This document shows, in pieces, positions 20,824 to 32,956 of a DNA stretch of 64,000 nucleotides. Origin of the DNA: Tretioscincus oriximinensis (taxonomy: Eukaryota; Chordata; Lepidosauria; Squamata; Gymnophthalmidae). The position numbers and the translations under genes were made by a program. The stretch's first letter is position 1. The number at the start of each line of letters is the position of its first letter. Where the stretch lies: positions 226,591 through 290,590 of the forward strand of contig JAJVDF010000969.1 of NCBI GenBank assembly GCA_022410635.1. The letters run 5' to 3'. The notes under the pieces were generated by a model. That model saw only the letters and a program-made list of their open reading frames with translations, was not told the DNA's origin and made no database searches.

Positions 20824-21243
20824 ATACCTTGACATCCCCCACCCCCAAGATCAACCACCTCTTGAGTATACCTCAAGTGAAACTGTTTTAGAAGCTTTGG
20901 AGCTTTTACGTCCCCCACGTCCACCCAAAATATTGCAATTTAGAATCATAGAAGTTTTGGAGCTTTTACGTCCCCAACGTCCACCCAAAATATTGCAATT
21001 TGTCCCCCTTTACTTGAGAATCACCAATATCCTGGACCTTGAAGTGCTGATGACCATCCACCAGCATGGGGTGGTGGTGCAAGAGGAGCGTCTTCCCTAA
21101 CAGCCTTCAGCAGGCTAACATGGCATACCGGGTGTATCTTGTAATGTGCGGGAAGGTCAAGTTCAACTATCACCGGGCCCACATTGCAGTGCACCGAAAA
21201 AGGTCTCACAAACTTAGGGCATAGTTTCCAAGAAGGCTGCAAA
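20824..21243 (-). pseudogene. Ty3/gypsy integrase C-terminal remnant
   Basis: The minus strand encodes the integrase tail of a gypsy polyprotein. It contains the motif KLCPKF..PF and a VELDLPAHYKIHPVCHVSLL segment typical of chromovirus/sushi-type elements (about 21100-21240). The frame then decays towards the LTR. A ~60-bp tandem duplication (gcttttacgtcccccacgtc units, 20886-21000) lies inside. The upstream half of the gene is at 27481-28620, separated by an L1. Confidence 0.8.
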
Positions 21244-21549
21244 CACCATATTTCTTTTTTTTTTAAATAAAAAATTTATTGAACATTTGCAAAATACAGT
21301 TTTAAATATGCATACTTGACATAGTAATATTTCAATAGTATTGTTTAACCAAAAAGCATTAAGCAATAAAAGTGTCAGCAGCAATTTTAACAATAAACCT
21401 TTGATTTGAGCATCCGTGTCATTAATCTGTTACCGCAGGCTCTCTAGATAGACCATTTACCTTTCAGAAAAATTCCCAGTTTTACAAATATCTAGTGGGA
21501 CATGCAGAGCGGGTATTAAGCATATAGTAATACTTGTGGGGAGTTCTAG

Positions 21550-24500
21550 TTACTTATTACACGGGCCCTCCACATTGGGTAGGAAGGGGAACCATCTGCA
21601 CAGATTTTGGTAGGTAATCACACTATTACCCAAATCCAAGAATTGAAGCGAGCTGTCAAAAAGCACTGATTTAAAAAAAGGCCCCCATTTGTCTCTAAAT
21701 ACCAACCACTCATCCACTGATGATCCTTGCATTCTGAATTGTTGTATTGTAATTGTCTTGTTTAGTATATTTGACCAGATCCTGGCTACCCAGTACTTTT
21801 TAGTCAACGGACGGTCTGATTTCCAAAATTGGGCTACTACAAATTTGGCTGCTGTAAGCAAGGTTTTAATAAGTTGGCGGTTCCCTAAATCTTATGATCA
21901 TGTTTAAATATGAATAAAAAGACAAGCGGGGGGAGAGACAACTCTGCTTGTTAAATATGCCGCTCAATGTGTCTTGAACCAGATTCCAAAAGGACTGTGT
22001 ACGACTGCAGNCCCACCACATATGTATATAGGTTCCCAGTTCTCAACAGCCGTGCCAGCAAAGAGGGCTTGAATGTTTTTTCATTCTATGAAGTGTGAGG
22101 GGGGTAACATACCATTTGTATAATACTTTGAGTGACATTTCTCTGTCCTTCTGGGATTTATGGGATGAATACAGATTGATTGGGATTCTTGACCATTCAG
22201 AGTCTTCTAGTGTTATGTTACATTCCTCTTCCCAGTATTTTTTAAAAGAGNACTGGGAGAGGTGGAATGGTCCAATAGAATGCGATAGAGCTTTGCTGAG
22301 ATCCCTCTGTCTTGAGGAAGACAAGACCATAATAGTGTCTCAAATTGCGTGAGGCTCCTGAGGGGCACAGTTTTACATATCGAGCTAAAAAAACAGTGAA
22401 AAGCTGAAGACACAAGCCACAGAGAGAGTGGTATATCTAAGAACTGGGCTAGTTCCAAGCTGGTTTTGTTTGTGAGATCTGAGTTTATCAGATCAGCGAT
22501 TGTAGTAGCCAGCTGAAGCCAGGTCAGACCATATGTGAGAAGGGATCCAATATTTGGGAGACAACTGAGTGATGTTAACGGAGAAACAGACGGGGCTAGA
22601 CTATCGTGCCATTTATTCCAAACCGCCAGGGTTGAAGCCAATACTGGGTTATGCACTGTAGGACATTTAGCTTTGACCCCCAGTCCCAAGAACCCCAAAC
22701 GCTGATGATTGGTGCTAAGTTCGGCTAGTTCAATTTGTGCCCAAACTGGGGGAGATCTGGAGTTCAAGACAATGGCCCGATGTAGTTGGCAGGCATCATA
22801 ATACAGCTGAAGGGAAGGGGTATCCCCAACCTCCCAGCTGTGAAGGTTTACAGAGAATGCTTCTTGCCAGTCTGGGCCTCTTATTTTGAAAGACAAATTT
22901 TTCAATTCTTTTCTCCCAAATCTTAATCTGAGCCGGACTGATCAGACAGGGGATAGTGCGAAAAAAATAAAATAGAACCGGTAGTATTTTCATTTTGATT
23001 GCTGCAGTCCTCCCTGCCACCGACAGATACTTTTTACTGTTCTTCCAATGAGCTATCTGCTTGGAAATATTTTGCCATGCTGGGCCATAATTAACCTTAA
23101 TAATTTTATTTAAGTTTTTTGGAAGCCATACTCCCAGATACTTAAGCTTTGTGTTTGCTATAGTTAAACCAAAGTCCAAAGTTAGCGCCCTTTGTCGAAC
23201 AGGTGGTACGTTGATACACATAACTTCAGATTTTCTGTAATTGATTTCTAAACCAGTTTGGGTGTACAGGGACTCTAGTAGGATTTTTAATTCTCTGAGT
23301 GTCTCTTCTGGTCGTTTGGTCAGCAGCATGAGATTATCTGCAAAGAGGCAGAATTTGATCCCATGCTTTTTGAATTTATATCCAGTGATGTTGGGGTGTG
23401 TATGTATCTTTGCAGCTAGAGTCTCCATTATCAATGTGAACAGGACTGGAGATAAAGGGAGAGGTATTGAGTTGATATTGTTAACCCTCACCTGTGTATA
23501 AGATGATGCATAGATTTTCTTAATGAAGTTAATGAACCTATCCCCAAATTTCATTTGCTCTAGGGTCTTAAATAGGAAACAATGGCTAACCCTGTCAAAT
23601 GCTTCATATATGTCAAATGAGATTAGGGCTAAAGATTTATTGTTTCTCTTAGCATAATTTATCGCGTTGAGCACTGTTCTGATCAGATCAGCTATTGATC
23701 TTTGTGGTATGAAGCCATGTTGCTCAGGGCCTATAATCTTGGCGATAAAAGTGTTGATTCTGCAAGACAGTATATGGGTAAGGAGTTTGAAATCTATGTT
23801 GAGCAAAGTTATAGGGCAATAGGATCTTTGGGCTTGTCTTTTTTCCTGCAGGTAACAATGAGGGAGGATTTCCATGTCTCAGGAACGTTGCCTGATTGTA
23901 GGATAAACTTATATAGTGAAGTTAATCTGGGGATGAGAATCTCGGAAAAGGTCTTGTAGAAGACACCTGTGTAGCCATCAGGGCCGGGGGCTTTGTTTCC
24001 TTTAATGTGTTTTATAGCAGCTGCTACTTCCTGGGAAGATATTTCTGAGTCTAAAAATTCTCTTTGCTCCTGTGTGAGTTGGATTGTAGGAGTCAAGAGC
24101 ATGGCAGTAGGAGTAGGTTGATTCAGGGGAGGAGGGGTTGCATACAAGTCCCTATAGAAGGTGTACATGACATTGAGGATGTCTGAAGGGTTAGTTTGAA
24201 GAGTGCCATTTCTATCCTGCATGGAGCCTATTAAATTCTTTCTACGCTTCCTTTTGAGTAATGCAGCAAGCAGCTTAGAATTTTTGTTCCCTTCAGCATA
24301 AAATTTGTGTCTCAAATAAATTTGACTCTTAGCATCCTGTTTTGAATCAGCATATCTAAGTTCTGCTCTTTTGGCTTTAAGCTGTTCTGGAATAGTGTCT
24401 AGTCTTGTTAATCTATATTTCTCCTCAAGTTCCTTAAGCTCTTTAAGTAGGTTTAGTCTCTTTTCGTTTGTTCTCCTCCTTTGCCAGGACCCCTCTGAAA

Positions 24501-25373
24501 TGCAGATACCACGTATGACTGCTTTCAGAGCCTCCCACAGAGTCACCGGAGAGGTATCAGGTAGCTTATTAAGTTCTAGGTAGTTGAGGATTTCCCTCTT
24601 CAGTTTCTTGAGGGAGGAGGCCCAATTGATCAAAGTGGGGTTGAATCTCCATATTTTGAGTTAGGAGGTAAAGGTCCCAGAACCAGTGGTGTTAACAAAA
24701 TAGAATGATCTGAGTGGGGACATGGTGTGATGACTGCAGATGCAACAGTGTGTGAAAGCGCAGGAGAGACCAAGGTGTAGTCAATCCTGGAGTTATGAAA
24801 AATATTTGGAAGAATAGTAAGTGAAATCTTTGGACCCAGGGTTAGCTAGTCTGAAACCATCTATCAGATTGAATTTATCAAAAAGGTACTCTAATCTAGG
24901 AGACTTAGTTTTATGAGCTAGTGGTCGAATATATAGTTTGTCTAAAGTTGGATCGGCCACTGCATTCAGGTCACCTGATAGAATTAACTCCCCACATTGA
25001 ATTTTGCAATTTGCATAATGTGTTATGAATGAAGGATGCCTGATGGGAATTGGGAGCATATAAGTTGGCAAGTGTCATTGTTCTATTATGAAGGGAGCCT
25101 TTAATAAAGATGTATCGTCCCTTTTTATCTCTCTGGATCTTATCTACTATAAAAGGGAGAGAAGGAGCTATTGAAATCATTACCCCTCTTGATTTAGATG
25201 TGCCTGTAGCTGAATAGGACTCAGCAAAGAAGGGATGTGGCAGAGGTGCGATTTTGAGTTTCTTGGAGGAACGTTATGTCTGGCTTCAACTGGAAGACGC
25301 TCATTTGAATTTTTCGGCGTTTGATCGGGTTTCCCAGACCATTCACATTTAGGGAGAGTAGTTTAAGAGTCAT
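21550..25373 (-). pseudogene. L1 ORF2 (endonuclease-reverse transcriptase), frameshifted
   Basis: It starts MTLKLLSLNVNGLGNPIKRR and continues with DITFLQETQNRT, the APE-type endonuclease. The linker follows, then RT motifs APGPDGYTGVFYK (about 23960), LISFDIYEAFDRVSH (about 23610) and CLFADNLMLL (about 23340). A Trp/Cys/His-rich tail and a stop at 21550 complete about 1270 codons, the normal L1 length. The reading frame changes at least four times. The catalytic FADD box reads FADN, replacing the second aspartate, which alone would abolish RT activity. Confidence 0.92.
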
Positions 25374-26300
25374 TATGACTAGGTTGGGGAAAACTAACAG
25401 ATATTTTTGAGATGACCAGAGCAGTTATTGCGCTTGGTGAGGAAAGTTGATATTGCCTGACAAGTATACAACTAATGCTAGTTTGTTTAACATAATGAAC
25501 AAGAACCAGGTAACAAACAAACAGCCCATCAAACCCTCCCACNCCAAAATTACTAGAACTCCAACAATTAACATCATAAACCAGTAGTAAATGCCCATTA
25601 TCTCTCCCACCCATCCCACCCACCAAGGGGCCCCACATATGCACTATTTTGATTGACATTTTATATGCCAATCGTATTACTGACATTTGAGCTTCTAGAA
25701 TGAGACCTCTTGGAACCTCCCCCCTTCCTCCCCACCCTAACAAACACCCCAACAACAGAAGGCCCGTGTGAAAAAACCACCAAAACAGTGGTCTTAGGCA
25801 CTTATTACAAAGTGCCTTCACTTCACGGCCTATACCTAGGGAGCGGGACATTGTGGACAAGAGAGTGAACACTATTCTGTTGTTCGCAATGTCTCAAAGT
25901 GAGCAAGTTAAGCAAAGCTTAGTACTGCCAAAAGGAAAGATATAGCTATAAGGGGAGATCTCTCTAGCAAAATTGGCCTTCCCGTGTGCCACTTTTATGC
26001 CATTATTGGGGGACACTATATATCAACTCAGAAAAACAGTCATTACTCCCCTCGAGGTCACCTGTGATGATAAGCTAATTAATTCAAACAGCATCCCAGT
26101 TGTTCACTGATATTCAGACTGCAGAAATCCTCTGGAACTGCTGAACATATTTCCTGTCTTGAAGGTAGAAGATGGTATACATAGCATGGTAAAAAGTTCA
26201 AAGTTTGGTGCTTCTGCTGTTTCGATCTCTACAAAACATGTCAGGTATCTTCTAGGCATGGTCTTCAAAGTGCGATTCTCTCTCTGGGGTAGTGGCATAT

Positions 26301-27309
26301 TCAACTGCCAGTTGTGAGTGGGATCTCCTTTCCTCTGTTGATGTCAGGCTGGGACATAGGGGGTAGAGATGAGTTGCTTTCTGAGTGTTGGGGTGCGTTT
26401 CCCTGGGAGATGGCATGCCAGAGTTTCTCGGCTTCTTCAGGGCTATTGGCNCGGTGTAGTCTGCCATTTTGGCCAGGAATCAACAGAAAGCAAGGGAAGC
26501 CCCACCGATACTTGACCCTTGACTGCTGGAGGGAGGCTGTAATATGGTGGAAGTTGCGATGGCGTGCAAGCACTTCTGGTGGTATGTCTTGGAAGATAGA
26601 TATGTTGGAGCCTTTAAATTGAAGTTGTGGGCCCAGCTTGGCCAAAGATTGCTGTACCTTAACTTTAGTGTAGAAATTTAAAGGCTAGAACAATGTCCCG
26701 GGGTGGCTTGTCATCTGGAGGCCAAGGCCAAAGGGCTCTATGTACCCTGGCAAGGTCCACAGAGCCAATCTGAAGGNTGGGGATAGACTATATAATAGAT
26801 TGGTGGAGTTTGTCTGTTATTGAATGGCCCTCAGCTCCTTCTTTGACTCCTCTTACTCGAAGACTGGCCCTACGGGACCGACACTGGAGGTCAAGCAATT
26901 CATCCTTTAGACGTTGTACTTCCCCTATCAGGAAGTCAGTGTCATGCCTATTCTCTGCTGCTTGATCCAGTGCCGAAGGTGCAGTTTCTTTTACTTCGCC
27001 AAGGGCTTCCTTTAGTTCCCCAACTCTGCTGCCTAGCTGCTTGAGAGCCCCTCCAAATTCCTCCCTGATGACCATCCAAATTTGCTCAATTAAGGGAGGA
27101 GGCCCTTTGGGGTCCCAAGGGGAACTTGTGCTTACCATTGTTTCTTCTGAGCCAGAATCCTGTTCCCTGGATGATCTTCTTGCTAGTTGCCTGAGCTCTT
27201 TCTGGCCTAGCAATTCTGGTGCCCCTTCTATGGAGGCAGCCATTTTGTTTTCTTGGGGATTTGCTCTCCGCGTTTTTGTGGGTGTCCCCTTCTTGCTTTT
27301 GCCACCCAT
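26301..27309 (-). pseudogene. L1 ORF1 (RNA-binding chaperone), broken
   Basis: It begins MGGKSKKGTPTKTRRANPQE, followed by a heptad-rich segment (RVGELKEALGEVKE and following) consistent with the ORF1p trimerisation coiled coil. The RRM-like region begins SLRVRGVKEGAEG. The frame is lost near 26790 (in-frame stop) and resumes in another frame from about 26720 to 26301, covering the C-terminal domain. ORF1p coats L1 RNA in the RNP, so this copy could not make a full protein. Confidence 0.85.
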
Positions 27310-27480
27310 CGTGGTTGAAATTAATTCCCTGGGCTGGCTGGCAACTTGGAGCAGCTTTGCTAGGCGTGGGAGGCTTTTCTATGCTTTTTAAAAGGCTTTT
27401 TGGCTGCTTTTGTGAGACATGCGAACNGAGCCCTGCTTTCCTATGTCTTGCTCATTCTCTGCACAGGCCCCGCCCCCAAG

Positions 27481-28620
27481 CACCATAATTTCTTTGTGGA
27501 CAGGAAAACTTTGTCCCCAGCCCGAAAGCATGCCGGACTCCGGTGTCTGCCTACATGGACTTTGTATACCACCTTTTCGTCCAATGCTTCCCTGTTGGAG
27601 TCCCAGCCAGCAGCAACAGCAGCAGCCCAGTTCTGTGTCGGCACTGGGTCCGTGGAGGCAGGAGGCAAAAGCAACAATGCTTTAAAGTCAGTACCGTACA
27701 CCATCTGGAACAGAGTTTGCCCCGTACTTGCGTGGACAGAGTTATTGTAGGCAAATCCCGCATAAGGGAGCAAGTAAACCCAAACAATTGTCCTGCCAAG
27801 TCATGTAGCAGTGGAGGTACTGCTCTATTAACTGGTTGACCCGTTCCTTTTGGCCGTATGTCTCCAGGTGGTGTGCAGAAGAGAGTCCCGGTGAAACTTC
27901 CAAAAGCTTCAGAAAGGCCTTCCAAAACCGGGAAGAAAACTGAATGCCCCTCTTGTTGACAATTTTATACGGCATGCCATGGATGCAGAAGACGTGCCAA
28001 ATAAACAGTTCAGCCTGTTCAGGAGCAGTGGGAAGCGTATGTCGAGCACCTGCTTGGAAAACAAGTCTGTGACTACCCAAACCACAGTGCAGTGCTTGCT
28101 CTCCAGCAGGTCTGTAATAAAATCCATGTCAATGTGAGATCAAGGCCAGGGCGGGGTGGGAAGGGACTGCAACAGTCCTTTGGGTTTCCCTTCCTGCTGC
28201 TTGGTCATTGCACACACAGCACAGTTCTTTAAGAAGCTCTCCAAATCCTTTTGAACCCCTGGCCACCAGAACTGACAACGAAGCAGGTGTCAAGACTTCA
28301 GGAAGCCAAAGCGCCTTGCCAGTTTGCTCCCATGGGAAGAGGCCAAAACATCAGCTCGCAAACTCTCAGGCACATAAAGTTTACTGTTTTTTAGTGGCCT
28401 CAACACACTCCAGCACATATTGATGCTGTCCGTACCACAGGTAGGTCTGCAAGGCATTAAACAATCCCGGAGGTAGGTTGTGGCCCTGCTGAGAGTCTTT
28501 GGCCATTGTCCTGGTGACCACCCCAACTGCTGAGGGGTGAACACCATGTCCACCACCTCCAGTCCTCAGCTGTCATACTNTGGTAGGCGAGAGGGTATCA
28601 GCAAGCTCCCGGCATATAAG
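27481..28620 (-). pseudogene. Ty3/gypsy pol remnant (RNase H end and integrase)
   Basis: Minus-strand pieces in order: an RNase H/linker region near 28556; the zinc-binding and spacer segment (KNCAVCAMTK around 28210); integrase core pieces (MDFITDLLESKHCTVVWVVT near 28127, with a catalytic Asp); and GFAYNNSVHASTGQTLFQMV followed by AGDKVFLSTKKLW up to 27481. Several frameshifts separate them. The gene breaks exactly at the L1 insertion and continues at 21243. Confidence 0.85.
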
Positions 28621-29538
28621 ACAAAATTAAAATGTTAAAAATACTGTGCCCACCTTAGTTGTTTATCAGTCAGTATGAGGGGTGTATGCAGAGCCTTCAA
28701 GTTCTTATGATNAGTCAACATCCTGAACACCCAAGCATTAGTTAACTCTCATGAACTTGAATTAAAAGCTTTAAGAATGTTTATTAACTAAATATGTCCA
28801 AAGTTTAAGCCTGGAAGGAAGAAGTCATTTGCAGGTAATTGTATTCGGGGATTTTGTCAGTTGATAGTTGGAAGGAATAAAACAAATAGTTGGATGAGGA
28901 TAGGTTCAAGAGATTGCTGGTTCTGACATTCTAGCTTACTATTAAATTCAGTCACCTTGCTCCTTATATAAAACTTTTATCAATCTTAATAATTGTCAGT
29001 GACACCCATACACAGAATAGTTCTAGAGTAAGTTTGTATCAGTAGGTTGTCATAAAAAATGAGGGTTTTTTTGTTTTTCCAGATGCAAAGCTCAAACAAT
29101 ACTTCATCTTGGCTCTCAGTATATGTATATTCACAGAAGATTTAGAATAAAGTGCAATGTAAAAAAAACAAGGCTCACCACTTTCTGATCTATATCTGGC
29201 TGCTATTAAACTAGAATTCCACCTGCATGCCCTTGAAAAGCAGTCACTGTCATTTGACTGCAAATGCAGATAGGGAGGGAAGAAGGGAGTGTGACAGTGA
29301 TGGCCAGCATCTACAGGTATAATTGATGTGCACAGAATTTAGCTACTTCCATTGTGCCTTGTGCTTTTAATTATTACCTGAAAGTAGAAAGCAGAAATGA
29401 ATTTCCATATCTTCTCTTTGCCCCTCTGTTTTCTTTCTGGATAGAGAAGGATAGAGTTTTAAAATCACAAAACTGGGAAGCAGGACAGGAGTATCCAAAA
29501 ACAGGACGAAAGGAGACCCAAAACACACTAAAAAATAC
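28621..29538. other. Unassigned intergenic DNA
   Basis: No gene, SINE or LINE recognised. This is the host DNA between the gypsy remnant and the second L1. Confidence 0.5.
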
Positions 29539-29555
29539 AAGGATTAACTTGCCTC
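29539..29555. repeat. 17-bp TSD of second L1, left copy
   Basis: AAGGATTAACTTGCCTC, repeated exactly at 32957-32973. Confidence 0.97.
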
Positions 29556-29777
29556 GTGCGCATGTGTCAATTTCGTGTGTAGACGCGCCCGCGGCTGTCT
29601 CTCTTAGAGAAGTTTAACTTTTGGATTATAAATTCTACCCTGCCGGTCCATTTCGACCCCTCTTGGACCATCTAGGAAGGGGATCGTCTCTGGAGAACAC
29701 CGACGGCGAGAAAAAGTTTCTAACATCTAAATTTGGNGAGTATACCCACCGGCTGGCTCTCCCCCCCGCAATTGGGA

Positions 29778-30719
29778 ATGGCGGCCGATCAAAGCCTGAG
29801 TTCTTCGGGAGAAGATGAAGCTTCNGAGGTAACCCTTTTGCAGATTTATTCATCTATAAAAACTGTAGAATCTAAGATTTCGCACTTGGCTCTGGATATA
29901 GCCGATATTAAAGGCGAAATGGGCAATGTTAAAGCTCAATGTAACTCCAATATGGAAGAAATTACAACACAAGCCGCAAAAATCAGAGTATCGGAGTTCC
30001 TTATAGATAAGAACAGAGAAGATATTGCAGAGTTTAAAAAGAGGTTTGCCAAAATTGAGGACAGAATGAGAAAAAAGAACATCCGTTTAAAAGGTTTCCC
30101 CCCAAGCTTTGGTTCTTCTGATTTTATGGGCGAAATTAAAACCTGGCTTGGAGAAAACGGGGTAGAGGAGATCAGCATTGAACGCGCCCACTGGACGAAC
30201 GGAGGGATGAGAGGAGGGGTATCACAGAAAGACATTCTGATTGCTTTTGAAAAAGACTCGGCAAGAAACAATGTATTCAAGGCACTTAGAGCAGTTCAGG
30301 AGTTGAAATATAGAGACCACAAGATATATGCTTATGAAGATCTCTCTTTTGAGACTCTTGCTGAACGGAACAAATTCAGACCTATTATAAGGAAACTTGC
30401 TCTCAACNGAATTAGATTCAGGTGGACATACCCAACAGCTATTGCTGTAACCAGGGAAGGAGTTACTCACAGAGCCTCCTCTTTACTGGAAGGAGTTGAT
30501 CTTTTGGCTGTGTTTAATATTGATACATCGGATATTCGGCTGATTACTGAGCAAGACACAGCCTCTCAACATTTGGGAACATCCTCACAATCTCAGGGCT
30601 CTGATCAACAAAGTGAAGACATCCAAAAGAAGACACAAGCCCTGAAACTAACAAAGGGCAAAGCTGCTAAATTAAAATATGCCCTGAGATCAGGACCCAA
30701 AAGTACAAAGAAGGTCTGA
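29778..30719 (+). CDS. L1 ORF1 protein, open reading frame intact
   Basis: 313 codons starting MAADQSLSSSGEDE, with an ATG in a purine context. Residues about 20-110 form a heptad-rich coiled coil (IKTVESKISHLALDIADIKG). The RRM-like domain begins RKKNIRLKGFPPSF, and the C-terminal domain includes RFRWTYPTAIAVTREGVTHR. The tail is basic (KLKYALRSGPKSTKKV). ORF1p is the trimeric RNA chaperone of the L1 RNP. There is an in-frame ATG 15 codons upstream, but the ORF1-like sequence begins at 29778. Three N bases fall inside the ORF. Whether it is expressed is unknown. Confidence 0.85.
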   Translation: MAADQSLSSSGEDEAXEVTLLQIYSSIKTVESKISHLALDIADIKGEMGNVKAQCNSNMEEITTQAAKIRVSEFLIDKNREDIAEFKKRFAKIEDRMRKKNIRLKGFPPSFGSSDFMGEIKTWLGENGVEEISIERAHWTNGGMRGGVSQKDILIAFEKDSARNNVFKALRAVQELKYRDHKIYAYEDLSFETLAERNKFRPIIRKLALNXIRFRWTYPTAIAVTREGVTHRASSLLEGVDLLAVFNIDTSDIRLITEQDTASQHLGTSSQSQGSDQQSEDIQKKTQALKLTKGKAAKLKYALRSGPKSTKKV

Positions 30720-31520
30720 ACAATTCATAATAACCATCTATCTATTTGGAAGGGACCAAACTGAACCTTAAATGGGAATACCTGTTTGAAATGGTGATCT
30801 GTTAGAATTTGTGACATAAACATTTCTAATACTACTTGAAATAAGGACATATTGGCAGGCATGAATTATGATAAATTAGTTAAGAATGATTATTACTATT
30901 AGTCTGAATTTATGGAATGGTACGCATTATTTATANGAAATTTTGATTTACCTCTAAATCTACCCTAACTGATGTAAAGTAATTGATGTAAAGTGACTGA
31001 AATACTACATGTTACGTTGTTTGGTTTATAAATGGCTAATTCATGGCAAGAATGCTAGGAACTATGTTACACTAATGGTACTCAGTATGGTTAGTTTGGG
31101 ATAAAGAGTAAGGGAATAAGTTCCTTAAAACTCAAATGCCAATTGAGATGTAATTATGTTTTTCCCTTTCATTGATTTATAATTTGTGTTGGTATGAAGA
31201 GACAATACTAACGTTTCCTAGCAACCATACACTCAAAGATATTCAGACATTAAAGTAAACATTCCAATAATTCAATCAAGAACAATATCCACTATAGCTA
31301 AATTTTAAGGCAGAGAGGCANCCCACATAAGGGCATCGCAGCCTGGATAGCCCTTGGTATGATGGTGAGTAACACATCTCACCATCCTCCTCCTCCCTGT
31401 AAGGAGGAGAGAGGAATACTAATAGGGGCAAGGGGGTGGGCAATAGGGAGAAGTTATGTCATGACCTCAGTATCTCAACACTTTATAGCAGAANACAGCC
31501 TGGCGAACGAATCATAGACA

Positions 31521-32945
31521 ATGGATAATTACAGTATCATAACTCTCAACATCAACGGACTGAACACAGACCTTAAGAGGTACCGACTGCATAGGTTACT
31601 TAGGAATTTAAAGGCAGATATCATCCTGTTACAGGAAACGCATAAAGCTGATGATGGGTCCCCTCTTTGTAAATATAATGACTGGGATGTCCTGGCGGAA
31701 TCCAGAGGCAACTCTCGTTCANGCGGGGTAGCGATATTGGGCAGAAAACAACTCAATCTCAAGGTTCATGAAATTAAGAAAGATAGAAAGGGAAGATGGG
31801 TCCTGGTAAGGTTAGATCTAGGAGGCAAACCAGTAGCAATACTCAATTTGTATGCCCCAAACAATCTCCAGACGAACTTTATAACTAACACCCTGAATAA
31901 TGTGAAGAGACATGTTCAGGAGGACTGGATAGTAGGAGGGGACTTTAACCATGACTTTATGAAACAACAACAACTACGTAGAAGGGTAAGAGGACGGTTA
32001 CAAAATTTACACAGATGGAATTTGAGGGATGTGTATGAAATGATAAACTGTACAAATCCACCAACTTTTATTTCTGGGCGACACAGAACGCATTCATGTT
32101 TAGATTACATCTTTACCTGTTTTAGAGATACGTATTATGTGGAAAACGTTGTAACATGCCCAATATATTTATCTGATCACGCCCCGGTCAAAGTAANTAT
32201 CAGGCTGCAAAATACAGTCCGGGAGAGAACCTGGAGGTTCGACCNTGACATATTAAAAATTCCGGAAGTGGTCACTCGGATGAAAGAACAGATTCGCTCT
32301 TATTTTCTAATTAATAGACAAGGCGGGAACTACAGTATGGGATGCCTTCAAGGCAGTCATACGAGGAATATGTATTAAGCATGATATTCTACTCAAAAGA
32401 AAAAGAACTGAACAAAGATCCAGGTTGATAAATAAGATAAAATCTCTACAAGACAAATACTTAAGGGATAATAGGAGACATACAAAATCTGAACTAGAGA
32501 AAGTTAAGAAGGAATTACTTTTAATGGATAGAACCACCATGATTAAGAAGTGTATGTATTTGAAGAATCAATTTCAATCCTGCGACCAACAAAGTATGAG
32601 ATCTATGNCCAAAATGTTAAGGGATAAACAGGATAAAAGGAGAATAGTTAAGATTCTGGATAGAGATGGAAATATCCTCAAAAATGACACTGCAATAAGG
32701 AACAGACTGGCGGAGTTCTATAGTTTTCTGTNTAGAGAAAGACCAGTACAGGATGACCAGATAGAAATTACGGATTCATTTACTCAACATGATAGACTCA
32801 GACTGAACGCCGACATTGAAATAAACGAAATAGTTTCATCAATTAAGGATCTAAGGGTCGGCAAGGCACCAGGTCCGGATGGATTCACGTCAGTCTTCTA
32901 TAAGAACTTCATACACGAGGTGGCCCCAAATCTGAGAAAAAAATA
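31521..32945 (+). pseudogene. L1 ORF2, endonuclease domain plus start of RT only
   Basis: It starts MDNYSIITLNINGLNTDLKR. The APE-type endonuclease looks complete, with LLQETH (catalytic Glu), IVGGDFNHDF (Asp/Asn), CLDYIFT and LSDHAPV (Asp/His). One single-base frameshift near 32305-32335 moves the linker (VWDAFKAVIRGIC) into the next frame, which then stays open to KAPGPDGFTSVFYKNF, the first RT motif. The gene ends there, lacking the FADD box and all later parts, so no RT can be made. Confidence 0.92.
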
Positions 32946-32956
32946 AAATAATAATA

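Larger units (their letters stand above)
21258..27480 (-). mobile_element. Full-length 6.2-kb L1 LINE inserted in gypsy integrase
   Basis: It runs from a ~170-bp 5' UTR (27310-27480) through ORF1 and ORF2 to an A-rich 3' end with AATAAA (about 21258-21285). Matching 14-15 bp TSDs flank it: CACCATAATTTCTTT at 27481-27495 and a one-base-shorter CACCATATTTCTTT at 21244-21257. Both ORFs are complete in extent but contain frameshifts and stops, so it is dead. TSDs starting with an AAAG target on the sense strand fit target-primed reverse transcription by the L1 endonuclease. Confidence 0.93.
29556..32956 (+). mobile_element. L1 LINE, 5'-complete, 3'-truncated inside ORF2 with its own A-rich tail
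   Basis: Exact 17-bp TSDs bracket the element. It starts with a CpG-bearing 5' UTR (29556-29777), has an open ORF1, an ~800-bp spacer (30720-31520) and an ORF2 that stops in the early RT domain at about 32938. There it passes straight into AAAAAAATAAAATAATAATA and the TSD. The 3' end of the element is therefore an RNA 3' end, not a later deletion, so a prematurely polyadenylated transcript was retrotransposed. Only one frameshift is seen in ORF2, so it is younger than the other L1s here. Confidence 0.93.

Noticed and set aside
25363..25872. 169-codon minus-strand frame between L1 ORF1 and ORF2
   Set aside because: It is in the wrong frame relative to the ORF2 start at 25373 and lies in the L1 inter-ORF spacer. 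No known L1 product matches.
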